DNA of 64,000 nucleotides from Lentimicrobiaceae bacterium (GCA_020636745.1 JACJXH010000009.1:62001-126000), one strand, 5' to 3'; numbered from the stretch's first letter, positions 8,171-17,812 are shown. The notes: generated by a model not told the origin, from the sequence alone. Translations and numbers: made by a program.

Positions 8171-9301
8171 ATGAAGAAAATGTTTATTATCCCGTTTTTG
8201 CTCCTGGCCTGGTTGCCAATTTATAGTCAGGTAAATGGGAGTTTTATATTTGATGGTCTGCAAAGGTCATACATTACTTATCTGCCACAATCATACTCGC
8301 CTGATGAATCTTACCCGCTTTTGCTGGCATTGCATGGATATACACAAACAGGGCAGGGAATGATGCAATTCAGCGGGCTGAATCAGATAGCTGATACTGC
8401 AGGGTTTATTGTCGTGTATCCCAATGGAGTAGGCAATGCCTGGAATGTTGGCTTTGCCGGAGGTTCTACAGCTGATGATGTTGGTTTTTTAAATGCACTT
8501 ATTGATACTTTAAATGTGTTTTATAATATTGATTTAAAAAGGACTTATGCTGCCGGTTTTTCTAACGGAGGTTTTATGAGTTATCGTTTGGCTTGTGAAT
8601 CAGCCAACCGGATGGCCGCAATTGCATCTGTGGCCGGGACGATGACTGAAAATGCTTTTACTACCTGCACTCCGCAAAGAGCGGTGCCTGTTCTGCATAT
8701 TCATGGCACCAACGACATTGTAATTGCATACAATGGTGGATTTGGCAATAAGTCGGTTGAGCAGGTGTTAAGCTTGTGGACTGATTTTAATATTTGCCCT
8801 GAAACACCGGTAGTTGAAGATTTACCTGATTTAGTAGCAGAAGGCTCAACAGTTCAGCGATTTACATGGGGACCTTGCAGCAACTCAACAGAAGTTGCGC
8901 TATTGAAAGTGATCAATGGCGGCCATACCTGGCCGGGTTCGGTTGGAACCACAGGAATTGGAAATACAAACAGAGATATCAGCGCCAGCGGCGAGATATG
9001 GAAATTTGTCAGTCGCTTTTCATTGGATGAAAATACAGGTGTAAGTGAGGTGGGCACAACTGATTTAATGATTTATCCCAATCCTCTGGCAGATGGCATG
9101 TTGCACATTATTTGGCCCGCGCATCATGAACAGGCGTCGGTTTTTATCTATTCCAGCAATGGTTCTGTTGTTTATCACGAAAAAATGAGCCCGGATAAAG
9201 GAGATTTGCATATTGAAACAGCTTCATTTTCTCCCGGTTTATATATTGCCCGTGTAGCGGGAGGTAAGTTTAACCGGGTTTCAAAATTTGTAGTACGCTG
9301 A
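8171..9301 (+). CDS. Secreted LpqC/feruloyl-esterase-like hydrolase with T9SS sorting domain
   Basis: 376 residues from the ATG at 8171 (an upstream in-frame TTG at 8162 is less likely because the ATG starts the signal peptide MKKMFIIPFLLLAWLPIYSQ). The catalytic domain (about 25-285) is that of polyhydroxybutyrate depolymerase/CE1-type esterases: LLLALHGYTQTGQ (oxyanion loop), AAGFSNGGFMSYRLAC (nucleophile GxSxG), VPVLHIHGTNDIVI (Asp) and NGGHTWPG (His). The C-terminal about 75 residues, with MIYPNPLADG and a final SPGLYIARV..KFVV pattern, are a type A T9SS sorting domain, so the enzyme should cross the outer membrane and be released or anchored at the cell surface. Substrate probably a phenolic or polyester ester. 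Confidence 0.85.
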   Translation: MKKMFIIPFLLLAWLPIYSQVNGSFIFDGLQRSYITYLPQSYSPDESYPLLLALHGYTQTGQGMMQFSGLNQIADTAGFIVVYPNGVGNAWNVGFAGGSTADDVGFLNALIDTLNVFYNIDLKRTYAAGFSNGGFMSYRLACESANRMAAIASVAGTMTENAFTTCTPQRAVPVLHIHGTNDIVIAYNGGFGNKSVEQVLSLWTDFNICPETPVVEDLPDLVAEGSTVQRFTWGPCSNSTEVALLKVINGGHTWPGSVGTTGIGNTNRDISASGEIWKFVSRFSLDENTGVSEVGTTDLMIYPNPLADGMLHIIWPAHHEQASVFIYSSNGSVVYHEKMSPDKGDLHIETASFSPGLYIARVAGGKFNRVSKFVVR

Positions 9302-9387
9302 TTTGAACCGACAGAAAGATTTCTGTGTCAGCCATGGTAAAATTAGCTTTAATTTCTTCTCAATAAGTTGAATAGGAAGGTGTCAGA

Positions 9388-11721
9388 TTATTCAGCAAGG
9401 CTATTGATCATTACTTCGTCCATAAACAGCCACGCTTTGTTACCACTTCCGGGTTGATCGTCAGGGCATATTCCGCGGTTTTTTGCTGTAATTTTAATAT
9501 ACCTGGCTGTTGAATTTATTTGAACCATCGTGTAATCGACAGTAATAGGTTCACGCATTGTTAATAATTCAGGTCTCATACCGTTGGCTGGCTCATAAGT
9601 TATGCCATCGGTTGATAGTTCAATTTCAACGCCGGTTGGCAAGAAAATCCAGTTAGATGGATTATGCAGGAACCCAATATTTATATTCTTGATTTCCAAT
9701 TGTTGGCCAAGGTCAATGATGAATTCTGCATTGTTTCCCAAAAATCCCAACCAATCTGATTTTAGTGAACGGGGGTGTGCTCTGAGCCCGTCAGTTAAAG
9801 TGAAAGGACCCGAAGCTGCATATTTGTAATTATATTGGGTGTTCATAACCGGAGTTTTACCAAATCCGTCATGCACATAAATAATTCGCTCAGTTTCATT
9901 GCCAACTGGCTTTTTATTGAATTTTAAGAAGGCTTTTACTACTGAAGTCTTATTGACTAAAAATGGTTTTTTGTATTTTTTGAAGGAAGTGTTACCGATA
10001 CTATAAAAAATCTGCCCTGATTTGTTGCTGCACTCCAGAAGAACTTTTGTCTGGTTTGTTTCAGGGTCAATTGCGGTACTGATTAAAATATCATTTGAAC
10101 TTTTGCTAAAATTGACCTGCATTTTCTCAAGTCGCTCAAAATGCTTGTTCATTTTAGATGAGAAATTATCCCAGTTGCGGTTTGAACGGGCTGACCAGTT
10201 TACTTCGGCCAGAGCTAAAGCTCTCGGAAAGGCCATATATTCAACCTGAGAGCTGTTAAGCATATATTCGGTCCATACATTGCCTTGTGAACCAATAATA
10301 TACTTGCTTTCTTCAGACGTTAATTCGCCCGGAACGGGCTCAAAACTGTAAACATTTTGCAAGGTGTTAAATCCTCCTATGGCCAGCGGTTCGGTAGCAG
10401 GATTTCCTTGGTAATGGTCAAAATAGCAATGAGATCCCGGTGTCATAATCACGTCATGTTTCAGTTTGGCTGCTGCAATTCCGCCATCGGTTCCGCGCCA
10501 CGACATAACAGTAGCTCCGGGAGCCAGGCCTCCTTCAAGTATTTCATCCCAACCGATGATTTGCCGGCCATTGCTGTTCAGAAATTTTTCAATTCTGGTG
10601 ATGAAGTAATTTTGCAGTTCATGAGCATTTTTCAGATGTTCATCCTGCATTCTTTTTTGGCATAAAGAGCATGATTCCCAGCGGGTTTTAGGTGCTTCAT
10701 CGCCCCCAATGTGTATGTACTTTGAAGGGAAAATATTCATCACTTCGTTTAATACATCTTCCAGGAAAAGAAAAGTCTCCTCTTTTCCAGCACAAAAAAT
10801 ATCATCTGTAACCCCCCATTTTGTATAAACCTCAAATGGTCCGCCGGTGCATGATAGCTGAGGGTAAGCGGCCAGGGCAGCCATGGCATGTCCGGGCATT
10901 TCAATCTCAGGAATAACGTTTACGTAGCGTCTGGCAGCGTAAGCTACAATTTCTCTGGCTTCTGCCTGTGTATAAAAACCTCCGTAGGCTTGGTTGTCAT
11001 CGCTAACGTTGCGGCCAATTGGTGAACTTTTACGCCATGCTCCGATTTCAGTGAGTAACGGATATTTTTTTGTTTCAAGCCTCCATCCCTGATCTTCAGT
11101 AAGGTGCCAGTGAAAATTATTGATTTTATAGGCAGCCAGCAGATCTATATACTTTTTAATAAACTCAACCGGAAATAAATGACGGCCAACATCCAGGTGC
11201 ATTCCCCTGTATTGAAACCTTGGATAATCAAGAATTGTACAAACGGGAACTTCCCACTTTTTGACGGTGTTTTGAGTACTTATGGTCTCTATTTCGGGTG
11301 GCAATAACTGTATTAGTGTCTGGATACCATAAAAAATCCCTTTTCCTGTATTGGCTCTTACAGTAATCAATTTTTTATTAACAGTTAACAGGTAACCTTC
11401 TTCTCCTACTTTGTCAGTATTATTCAAATCAAGTAAAATTACGTTGCCTGACGCGGAATTTACCGAAGGATTATTCTTCACCGAAACCTTTGTGATGAGT
11501 AGTCTTTCGTTCAGATAATCAGCAAGTTTCGACAATTCCTTTGACGATGAACTCATTTGTATGGTTGTTTCACCGTTAAGTATAAAATGACCCTTGCCTG
11601 ATACATAACTGACGGGTTCAGGTATGATTGAATGAATGTTTTTTTGACTATAAGTGGTTGATGTAATCATAAGTAACACAAAAATGAGATATCCGGTAAT
11701 TGTTGCTTTTTGAGAAGTCAT
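9388..11721 (-). CDS. Beta-N-acetylhexosaminidase, GH20
   Basis: 777 residues with a signal peptide ending near TTYSQ. Domains in order: GH20 N-terminal domain (about 30-165), the GH20 TIM barrel (about 168-520) with RGMHLDVGRHLFP, the general acid pair D341-E342 in HIGGDEAPK, and WTEYM, then a CHB_HEX_C-type beta domain (about 540-625) and a C-terminal F5/8-like carbohydrate-binding domain (about 635-777, with ITAKNRGICPDDQPG). It removes terminal GlcNAc or GalNAc from glycans or chitobiose in the periplasm. Its start overlaps the stop of the upstream kinase gene by 4 bp (ATGA), indicating translational coupling. It is the last gene of a four-gene operon. Confidence 0.95.
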   Translation of the reverse strand: MTSQKATITGYLIFVLLMITSTTYSQKNIHSIIPEPVSYVSGKGHFILNGETTIQMSSSSKELSKLADYLNERLLITKVSVKNNPSVNSASGNVILLDLNNTDKVGEEGYLLTVNKKLITVRANTGKGIFYGIQTLIQLLPPEIETISTQNTVKKWEVPVCTILDYPRFQYRGMHLDVGRHLFPVEFIKKYIDLLAAYKINNFHWHLTEDQGWRLETKKYPLLTEIGAWRKSSPIGRNVSDDNQAYGGFYTQAEAREIVAYAARRYVNVIPEIEMPGHAMAALAAYPQLSCTGGPFEVYTKWGVTDDIFCAGKEETFLFLEDVLNEVMNIFPSKYIHIGGDEAPKTRWESCSLCQKRMQDEHLKNAHELQNYFITRIEKFLNSNGRQIIGWDEILEGGLAPGATVMSWRGTDGGIAAAKLKHDVIMTPGSHCYFDHYQGNPATEPLAIGGFNTLQNVYSFEPVPGELTSEESKYIIGSQGNVWTEYMLNSSQVEYMAFPRALALAEVNWSARSNRNWDNFSSKMNKHFERLEKMQVNFSKSSNDILISTAIDPETNQTKVLLECSNKSGQIFYSIGNTSFKKYKKPFLVNKTSVVKAFLKFNKKPVGNETERIIYVHDGFGKTPVMNTQYNYKYAASGPFTLTDGLRAHPRSLKSDWLGFLGNNAEFIIDLGQQLEIKNINIGFLHNPSNWIFLPTGVEIELSTDGITYEPANGMRPELLTMREPITVDYTMVQINSTARYIKITAKNRGICPDDQPGSGNKAWLFMDEVMINSLAE

Positions 11722-12848
11722 AATTCCTGATTGTTTGGGTGAAATGATTCTTGGGGAATGGAATGCCTGCTTGCAATTGTTCGAATAATTTCTTGCATTT
11801 CAGCATGATGCGCACTCATTTGACTTAAAAGCCTGAACTGAACTCTTGCTCTTACCAGATTATGCTCAGGGTGATGAATTTGATAGTAGGTATCTCCGTT
11901 CAAATAGTCAGTGAAAAACCTTAACCCTATAATATAGGTCATAAGTAACGCAGAATCAGTGAAATTCTCAATTTCATCGTGGCAAAGTATTGAGGCGGTT
12001 GATTTTATATATCCTTCCGAAAAGGCTTTGAATAAGCTGATATCAAAGTGAACCTTTTCTATTTCAGGCTCATCCTCATTGGCCCTGTTGGTTAATGTGC
12101 GGATAGCATCACCGAAATCATATAATGCCGAGCCGGGCATTACAGTATCAAGGTCAATTACACCAATGGCCTCCAGCTTTTCAGAGAAAACGACGTTGGT
12201 GAGCTTTGTATCGTTATGGGTAATTCTGATGGGAATTTTTCCGGTAGCTAAAAGGTGCGGGATTTTCACCATCTTTGAATGCCATGATTCAATGAATTCA
12301 ATCTCAGACTGCACTGCAGCGGCTCTTTTGGCCAGGTTGTTTTCCAAAGCCTGCTGAAATTGTTTGAACCGGTATTCAAGTGAATGAAAATCAGGAATGA
12401 TCACATTTAATTCTTTAGGATTTAATGCTGATACTCCTCTTAGAAACATTCCAAAGGCCTGCCCTCCTTCGTAAGCTGTTTTGCTGTTGACAGTAACATG
12501 CTTGTTGTCAATTCCTTTGATGAACGTTATCAAGCGCCAATGACTCTGGTTTTCATCCGTGTAAAACAGTTGTCCGCTTCTTGTTTCAATAATCAGGGGA
12601 ACTTCAATTTTTGTTGCAGAGTTCAGGTTAAAGTTATTGATTGTATCCGTAACAAGTTGGAAGTTAGACATTAAGTCTTTGATATTGTGAAAAATGGCTC
12701 CGTTTAATTTCTGCAATATATAAACGGAGCCAGTCGTGGCACTTATTTTGAATGTATGGTTTATATGGCCTGCGTGAATTTGCTCAGCAGAGTAATTTGA
12801 TTCCGGGATGTTGAAAATTAACTGAAGCCTGGAAAGAAGTAAATCCAT
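11718..12848 (-). CDS. Aminoglycoside phosphotransferase-fold sugar kinase, NahK-like
   Basis: 376 residues of the APH/choline kinase fold. Seen: glycine-rich N-lobe AGHINHTFKI, ATP-lobe lysine in VYILQKLNG, catalytic loop ITHNDTKLTNVVF (HxDxxxxN) and the metal-binding VIDLDTVMPGSALYDFGD. N-acetylhexosamine 1-kinases (NahK) share this architecture. Beside a GH20 enzyme, a sugar transporter and a sugar nucleotidyltransferase it most likely phosphorylates GlcNAc or GalNAc at C1. Substrate is inferred from context. It overlaps GH20 by 4 bp and lies 15 bp after the nucleotidyltransferase gene. Confidence 0.8.
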   Translation of the reverse strand: MDLLLSRLQLIFNIPESNYSAEQIHAGHINHTFKISATTGSVYILQKLNGAIFHNIKDLMSNFQLVTDTINNFNLNSATKIEVPLIIETRSGQLFYTDENQSHWRLITFIKGIDNKHVTVNSKTAYEGGQAFGMFLRGVSALNPKELNVIIPDFHSLEYRFKQFQQALENNLAKRAAAVQSEIEFIESWHSKMVKIPHLLATGKIPIRITHNDTKLTNVVFSEKLEAIGVIDLDTVMPGSALYDFGDAIRTLTNRANEDEPEIEKVHFDISLFKAFSEGYIKSTASILCHDEIENFTDSALLMTYIIGLRFFTDYLNGDTYYQIHHPEHNLVRARVQFRLLSQMSAHHAEMQEIIRTIASRHSIPQESFHPNNQEL

Positions 12849-12863
12849 AAAAAAATCGAGATT

Positions 12864-13775
12864 TTATACATTCCAGAGATTAGGAGGGTAAACTCCGGCT
12901 GAAATTAATTCGTTTAATTTGTTGATTACCATAGGTTTGTCTTCGCGATAAGTGATGCCAAACCATTGCCCGGAGTTTGAAAGGAGTTTTACTTTTGCCT
13001 TCCCGTTTTTAATGAGTGTATCCACTACCGATGGGATGTAAAACTCTGATTTCAAATTGTGCTGGTTTTCTCTAATAAAATCGATAAACTGGCTTTCAAG
13101 ATGACCGAAGAAATCAGGCGTAAAACCCCAAAAATTCATTGAAACCGGTGTTGAGCCCGGCAATTCAATCTCACGATCTTCAGCGTTTTTGTAAACAATG
13201 ACATTGTTAACAGATTGAATGTGAGTTCTTTCAGTGACTGATTGAAGCCAGTTGTTTTCATCAGTTACGCATTCGCCCCGCGACACAAATCCAAAATCCG
13301 AAAGTGTATTTTGCAGTTCATAAGCTACCATCGCATACTGAGTGTCGGCGGGAGATGGGTTTTCTGAAAAATAGTGCGCTAAAGTACTGAAGGCTTCACG
13401 GCCATAGAAATCATCAGCATTGATCACAACAAACGGCTCTTTAACTTTTTCAGCAGCCATTAGAACTGCATGTCCGGTTCCCCATGGTTTTTGTCTGCCC
13501 TCGGGTTGAGTGAAGCCGGCAGGTAGTTTGTCTGTTTCCTGAAACACCCAGTCAACTTCAATGTGTTTTTGTAACCTGTTGATAAATATTTCTTTAAAAT
13601 CGTGCTCAATATCTTTTCGGATAATGAAGACCACTTTTCCGAATCCAGCCTGAATTGCATCATAAACAGAATAGTCAAGAATTGTTTCTCCTGACGGACC
13701 AATAGGATCAACCTGCTTCAGGCCTCCGTAGCGACTGCCCATGCCGGCAGCCAGAACAAGTAATGTTGGTTTCAT
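12864..13775 (-). CDS. Sugar-1-phosphate nucleotidyltransferase
   Basis: 303 residues from the ATG at 13775 (the frame begins at a TTG three codons earlier). The N-terminal LLVLAAGMGSRYGGLKQ is the nucleotide-binding signature of sugar-phosphate nucleotidyltransferases, followed by GPSGETILDYSVYDA, the PWGTGHAVLMA motif and VINADDFYG (metal-binding Asp). It joins a sugar 1-phosphate with UTP or a related NTP. With the adjacent NahK-like kinase it could make UDP-GlcNAc or UDP-GalNAc directly from a salvaged N-acetylhexosamine. The exact nucleotide and sugar are inference. Confidence 0.85.
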   Translation of the reverse strand: MKPTLLVLAAGMGSRYGGLKQVDPIGPSGETILDYSVYDAIQAGFGKVVFIIRKDIEHDFKEIFINRLQKHIEVDWVFQETDKLPAGFTQPEGRQKPWGTGHAVLMAAEKVKEPFVVINADDFYGREAFSTLAHYFSENPSPADTQYAMVAYELQNTLSDFGFVSRGECVTDENNWLQSVTERTHIQSVNNVIVYKNAEDREIELPGSTPVSMNFWGFTPDFFGHLESQFIDFIRENQHNLKSEFYIPSVVDTLIKNGKAKVKLLSNSGQWFGITYREDKPMVINKLNELISAGVYPPNLWNV

Positions 13776-13790
13776 ACGTTTCAATGAGTT

Positions 13791-15062
13791 TTATTTTCTG
13801 ATTTTGTGACCTGAAAGAGCATAATAAAGGATGAAGAAGTAGAATGGTACCATAATCCAATATGCCTGCTGATTTCCGATAATATCAACCAATGATCCGT
13901 AAATTAACGGAATAATAGCTCCGCCGGCGATGCCCATTACTAGTAATGCCGAACCTGCCTTGGTAAATTTCCCCAAATCGGCTATAGCTAACGGCCAAAT
14001 CGACGGCCACATCATTGCATTGGCCAGTCCGAGCAAGGCAATAAACAATACGCTGGTAAACCCTGATGTGAATAAAGCGGCCAATGTAAAGATTACACCT
14101 AAAACAGCTGAAACTGCAAGTGCTTTGTCTTGTTTTATAATGCGGGGAATGGTAATTATTCCGATAATGTAGCCAATGACCATTGATATAAGGGTAAGAC
14201 TTGTGAAGTACCTTGATTGATCAAGCGATATTCCCAGTGATTTGCCATATAAAGCAATGGTGTCACCAGCCATGACTTCAACGCCTACATAAAGGAAGAG
14301 TGTGATAAATCCCAGTATTAAATGTGGAAACTGATACCAGGATGTTTTTTTTGTTTTCTGATTACTGTCGGTAATTTCTTCTTTATCTGTATCGATTTCA
14401 GGCAAGTGGGCAAACCTAATCATAAAGGTAAGTAAAAGCAATACAGCTGCCATTACAATATAAGGTAATACAACCCTCATGGCCAGATTGTCAAGCACCA
14501 CTGTTTTTTCAATGCCCGTTAAATGCTGTACATTTTCCATTAGTTCATTTGCACCCTGCAAAATAAGTGCCCCTAAAATAATAGGACTGATTGTACCGGC
14601 CAATTTGTTGCAAATGCCCATGATGGCAATTCTTTTGGCAGCACTTTCGCGTGGACCAATAATGGTAATATATGGATTGGAGGCTGTTTGCAAAAGTGCC
14701 AGGCCTGACCCCTGCACAAATAATCCTGTCAGAAACAACCCAAATGTCCTGGTCATGGCAGCTGGTATAAAAATGAGAGAGCCCAGCGCCATTACAGCCA
14801 GGCCGGCTGCCATCCCGTTTTTGAAGCCTATTTTATGAAGCACCCATGAGGAAGGAGGTGCCATTATCAGGTAAGAAATGTAAAAAGCAAAAGTTACAAA
14901 GTAAGCCTGCAGGTTACTTAATTCACACGAGATTTTAAGAAACGGAATAAGCGTTCCATTCAGCCAGGTTACAAAACCAAAGATAAAAAATAAGATTCCG
15001 ATGATTGCAATGGACATAATGTATGACCTGCGGTCACTTGAGCTGGGAATAGCAGTTTGCAT
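13791..15062 (-). CDS. FucP/NagP-type sugar MFS transporter
   Basis: 423 residues with about 12 transmembrane helices. It has the pattern of the fucose/glucose/galactose/GlcNAc H+ symporter family: FFIFGFVTWLNGTLIPFLK at the first helix, QAYFVTFAFYISYLIMAPP, GLALLQTASNPYITIIGP and a later FLYVGVEVMAGDTIALYG. The last motif is typical for Bacteroidota members that take up glucose, galactose or N-acetylglucosamine. It is the first gene of the operon with the nucleotidyltransferase, kinase and GH20, so an N-acetylhexosamine is the most likely cargo. Confidence 0.9.
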   Translation of the reverse strand: MQTAIPSSSDRRSYIMSIAIIGILFFIFGFVTWLNGTLIPFLKISCELSNLQAYFVTFAFYISYLIMAPPSSWVLHKIGFKNGMAAGLAVMALGSLIFIPAAMTRTFGLFLTGLFVQGSGLALLQTASNPYITIIGPRESAAKRIAIMGICNKLAGTISPIILGALILQGANELMENVQHLTGIEKTVVLDNLAMRVVLPYIVMAAVLLLLTFMIRFAHLPEIDTDKEEITDSNQKTKKTSWYQFPHLILGFITLFLYVGVEVMAGDTIALYGKSLGISLDQSRYFTSLTLISMVIGYIIGIITIPRIIKQDKALAVSAVLGVIFTLAALFTSGFTSVLFIALLGLANAMMWPSIWPLAIADLGKFTKAGSALLVMGIAGGAIIPLIYGSLVDIIGNQQAYWIMVPFYFFILYYALSGHKIRK

Positions 15063-15381
15063 GATGGTTTGGTTAAAGAATTTTCATATGAATGTCCTTG
15101 TTTTACCTAAAACTGAGCTTTTATACTCATGTACTGGTTACAATTTCTTCCCGGTTTATCTTTTGCGCTGCAAAATCAGGCATTGGAATAAACTACTATT
15201 TTCTTTCTTCGGAAAATTTGTGTTTCCATGGCTTTCAGGCAAAAATACTGAAATATGGTTAGTATCAAAGCGATGTTTCCTGAAATTATGCAGTATTTCA
15301 TTTAGTTTTTTATCACTATTGTATCTGTTGGATGTGTCTGTTCTTTTTTGATTTCTTTCACGCTCTATTTGTGATGTTTAC
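15063..15381. other. Intergenic region upstream of the sugar operon
   Basis: About 320 bp with no convincing gene. On the minus strand TATTTTTG (15240-15247) with TTTG 18 bp upstream (15266-15269) is a weak promoter candidate for the sugar operon, leaving a leader of about 170 nt. No recognisable riboswitch. Confidence 0.4.
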
Positions 15382-15421
15382 AAAAAAAAAGACCCTGCCG
15401 CCTGAGGGCTGAGTCTTTTTT
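15382..15421 (-). terminator. Intrinsic terminator of the NMO-like gene
   Basis: AAAAAAGAC (15385-15393) pairs with GTCTTTTTT (15413-15421), with CCCT/AGGG extending the stem inside. On the minus strand the hairpin ends in a run of nine U, about 70 nt after the stop of the gene at 15489. Confidence 0.75.
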
Positions 15422-15488
15422 AAGGTTGTTTATAGTAGGGACTATGTTTGCTGCATTGCGATAATGTTTGGATATAAACCAGCCTGCT

Positions 15489-17321
15489 CTACAATGAAGT
15501 ATTCACTTTGCTTGTGCTGATGGGAAGCGGAGTAAATTGATTGGCTGGTCTTGTCAGATTATCCAGTCTTTTACGAAGAGATTGTAAAGCATCGGGAAAG
15601 GAAAGATTTTCTGATTTATATTTTTTTGACCAGGATTGATAGAGTTTCTGATAGTATTCAATGCCATTGTGGAGATTTAATCCAAATGCATTAAAATATT
15701 CCTGTTGCTTGGCAGGTACTGGATGAACTGTTTCTTTAATCTTGTTTTCCAGATAATCGATATACATCTTAAGTTCGTTTAAAAACATATGGGGCCTTCC
15801 CGGGCGTTTTATCAGGTTTTTTCTTCCATAAATATGCTCTGCCATCCCCCGAAGCGTAGTTTTTTGATTAAACCATGCCAGATTTGGGCCGGGACACACT
15901 GAAACACCTTCTCCTTCAGTAACAGTTTCGATGTTATTTACAAGAAGTGCCGAAGTTCCTAATCCAACACAAATACATGATTTGTCAGTAATACTTTTGT
16001 ATGCCCGGTTGTATTCGTCGGCCGAAAGTTGTTTATGATTCAACTCTTCAATTTTTAAGCGTTGAAATTGACGCGAAGCAGTGCAGACAGGCTTTTCAGT
16101 AAATTCACTGTTGAGTGATGCATATTTTTTAGAGCAGGCACTGCCTGGTTTTCCTGTGGCTATATGTATTTCTTTTTCAATGTCTTTTGAGTTTCCCCTG
16201 AGGTTGTTAAACGGAACTCCCAGTGGTGAAATATTGCTCAGGTAGAGGTCATCTTCCTTTGCATCTATAAGCAGTTGCAGGGTTGTATCGTCAATATTGG
16301 CAACTTCGGGTACAAGCAAAAACGGGCTTCCCCAGCCTACTGAATCAAGGGCATAGTGCTCAAGCAAAAACTGATGTTCGCCGGCCGTGCCCACCCCGCC
16401 CTGTGCAGTTACTCTCATCTCTGGAGGTGAAGCCGGACAGGGTTTGTTTTTGTTTTTTAAGGCCTGGGCATAAAGCTGAAAAGATTCTTCAACGAGCATG
16501 GCCCGGTTTTGTTTGAAGTCTTCAAGAATCGGGCCCATAAGATGCCCCTGCGTTGCAAAGGCATGGCCCCCACAATTCAGGCCTGATTCAATGCGGTATT
16601 CCGAAACCCATAGCCCTTTTTTTGCCAGATATTTGCCCTGAATAAGTGCCGATCGGTAATCGCTTACTTTTAAAATAATTTTTTTGGAAAACAATCCTTT
16701 TGAATCGGGATAAAAACCCGGAAATTCTTCAAGATAACTGTACAAACGGGGATTCATGCCGGCCGACAATACAATGGATGAATTTACGGTGCTATTGGCA
16801 AATCCGCGGAGCGCTGCGTGTGCATCGTTATATTCAACCGGCAGTTTACCTTCTTCATTGTAATTTTCTTTGTCAAGCTTGGTCATTATATTAACATCAA
16901 TGCTTCCTGATGGCAAATGTATATTGAGCCAATCTCTTATGCTTTTGGGCGAATGTTCCTGAATGAATTGCTGAAATTTTAACTTTAATTCCGATTTGTC
17001 AGGAAGCATATCCATGTATTTTTCAAAATCGCCCTCCTTTTTATGCCACGAATCTTTGAGTTCTTCGAATTTTTCCTTTACCGCCTTATCCATCAAATCT
17101 AAAAAAGCGGTAATCCGTTTCGCTCTGAAATCTTCAATTTTTGAAGAAATTGACTGAAAAGGAAGGTTCATCTGGCGACTGTGAAATTCGCGCATTTTTT
17201 CCATCAGCATGTCATCAACCAAAGAAATAACAGAGGATATGCCCAAAGGCGCAACTTTTGCCGGCGTGTCAATAGTGAATCCTATTCCCATCACAGGAAT
17301 GTGGAAAGTATGAGCATTCAT
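15489..17321 (-). CDS. Unrecognised protein with nitronate-monooxygenase-like motifs and Cys-rich C-terminal half
   Basis: 610 residues, no signal peptide or membrane segment. I do not recognise the family by name. Residues 1-35 (IPVMGIGFTIDTPAKVAPLG) resemble the first strand and helix of FMN TIM-barrel enzymes of the nitronate monooxygenase/2-nitropropane dioxygenase type. Further matches are GLNCGGHAF (247-255, like the GxEAGGH loop), VTAQGGVGTAGEH (304-316, like the AAGGI phosphate-binding strand) and SVGWGSPFLLVPE (327-339, like GVQMGTxFL). Residues 36-150 form an inserted helical charged region. The C-terminal 260 residues hold C396, C413, C449, C451 and C476, with a CxC, suggesting a metal or redox site. 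A flavin-dependent function is inference. A single gene with its own promoter-like element and terminator. Confidence 0.55.
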   Translation of the reverse strand: MNAHTFHIPVMGIGFTIDTPAKVAPLGISSVISLVDDMLMEKMREFHSRQMNLPFQSISSKIEDFRAKRITAFLDLMDKAVKEKFEELKDSWHKKEGDFEKYMDMLPDKSELKLKFQQFIQEHSPKSIRDWLNIHLPSGSIDVNIMTKLDKENYNEEGKLPVEYNDAHAALRGFANSTVNSSIVLSAGMNPRLYSYLEEFPGFYPDSKGLFSKKIILKVSDYRSALIQGKYLAKKGLWVSEYRIESGLNCGGHAFATQGHLMGPILEDFKQNRAMLVEESFQLYAQALKNKNKPCPASPPEMRVTAQGGVGTAGEHQFLLEHYALDSVGWGSPFLLVPEVANIDDTTLQLLIDAKEDDLYLSNISPLGVPFNNLRGNSKDIEKEIHIATGKPGSACSKKYASLNSEFTEKPVCTASRQFQRLKIEELNHKQLSADEYNRAYKSITDKSCICVGLGTSALLVNNIETVTEGEGVSVCPGPNLAWFNQKTTLRGMAEHIYGRKNLIKRPGRPHMFLNELKMYIDYLENKIKETVHPVPAKQQEYFNAFGLNLHNGIEYYQKLYQSWSKKYKSENLSFPDALQSLRKRLDNLTRPANQFTPLPISTSKVNTSL

Positions 17322-17812
17322 GACTTTTGTTTTAAGTAATAAAATCAGGGAAGTGATAAAAATGTGCCGCAGTTGTATGCTGATATATTAACCGAAGGAT
17401 TCTGAAATAGCTGCAACAAACTTGAATTCTGTCCCGGTGAATTCATAGTACAAAGATACAACAATTTAAGAGAGGATTGAAAGAATCGCCCATTACTTAA
17501 CCATGAATCAACTGACAACTTAATTCTGCTTTAAAGTTTTATAGCTGCTAATGGCATTGCTTTGATAATCTTTCTGATAAGTTTTTTTTCTGATTTATGA
17601 GAAGGTAAGTGTTGATTTTGTTACTTAGCCTTTGAAACCAGGTTAGTTTTTAAAACGAAACCTTTTTTATTTGAATAAGCATTTGTTTCATGAGTGCCTG
17701 TTGATAAGGGAGGTTTAAAGCAAACAAATGGTTTTTTAATGTGTTTAATATAAGCTGTTGCCGGTAAAAAAAACGGCTGATTTACAGCACTTGCAACCTG
17801 TATTTTAAACGA
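17322..17812. other. 491-bp divergent intergenic region
   Basis: No gene seen on either strand. It should hold the promoters of the NMO-like gene (minus) and the hybrid kinase (plus). A TATCTTTG element for the minus strand lies at 17451-17458. No clear promoter is visible for the kinase. Confidence 0.45.
17451..17458 (-). promoter_or_regulatory. Putative -7 element of the NMO-like gene
   Basis: TATCTTTG on the minus strand, a perfect TAnnTTTG, about 130 bp before the start codon. No good -33 element was found, so the leader would be long. Confidence 0.35.

Noticed and set aside
9310..9327. ACAGAAA-GA-TTTCTGT inverted repeat after the esterase gene as a terminator
   Set aside because: Stem of seven A/T-rich pairs with no T run after it on either strand.
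15001..15351. 116-codon plus-strand frame at the start of the sugar transporter gene
   Set aside because: It begins inside the MFS gene on the opposite strand, is Phe/Leu/Ser-rich low-quality sequence, and continues through the promoter region.
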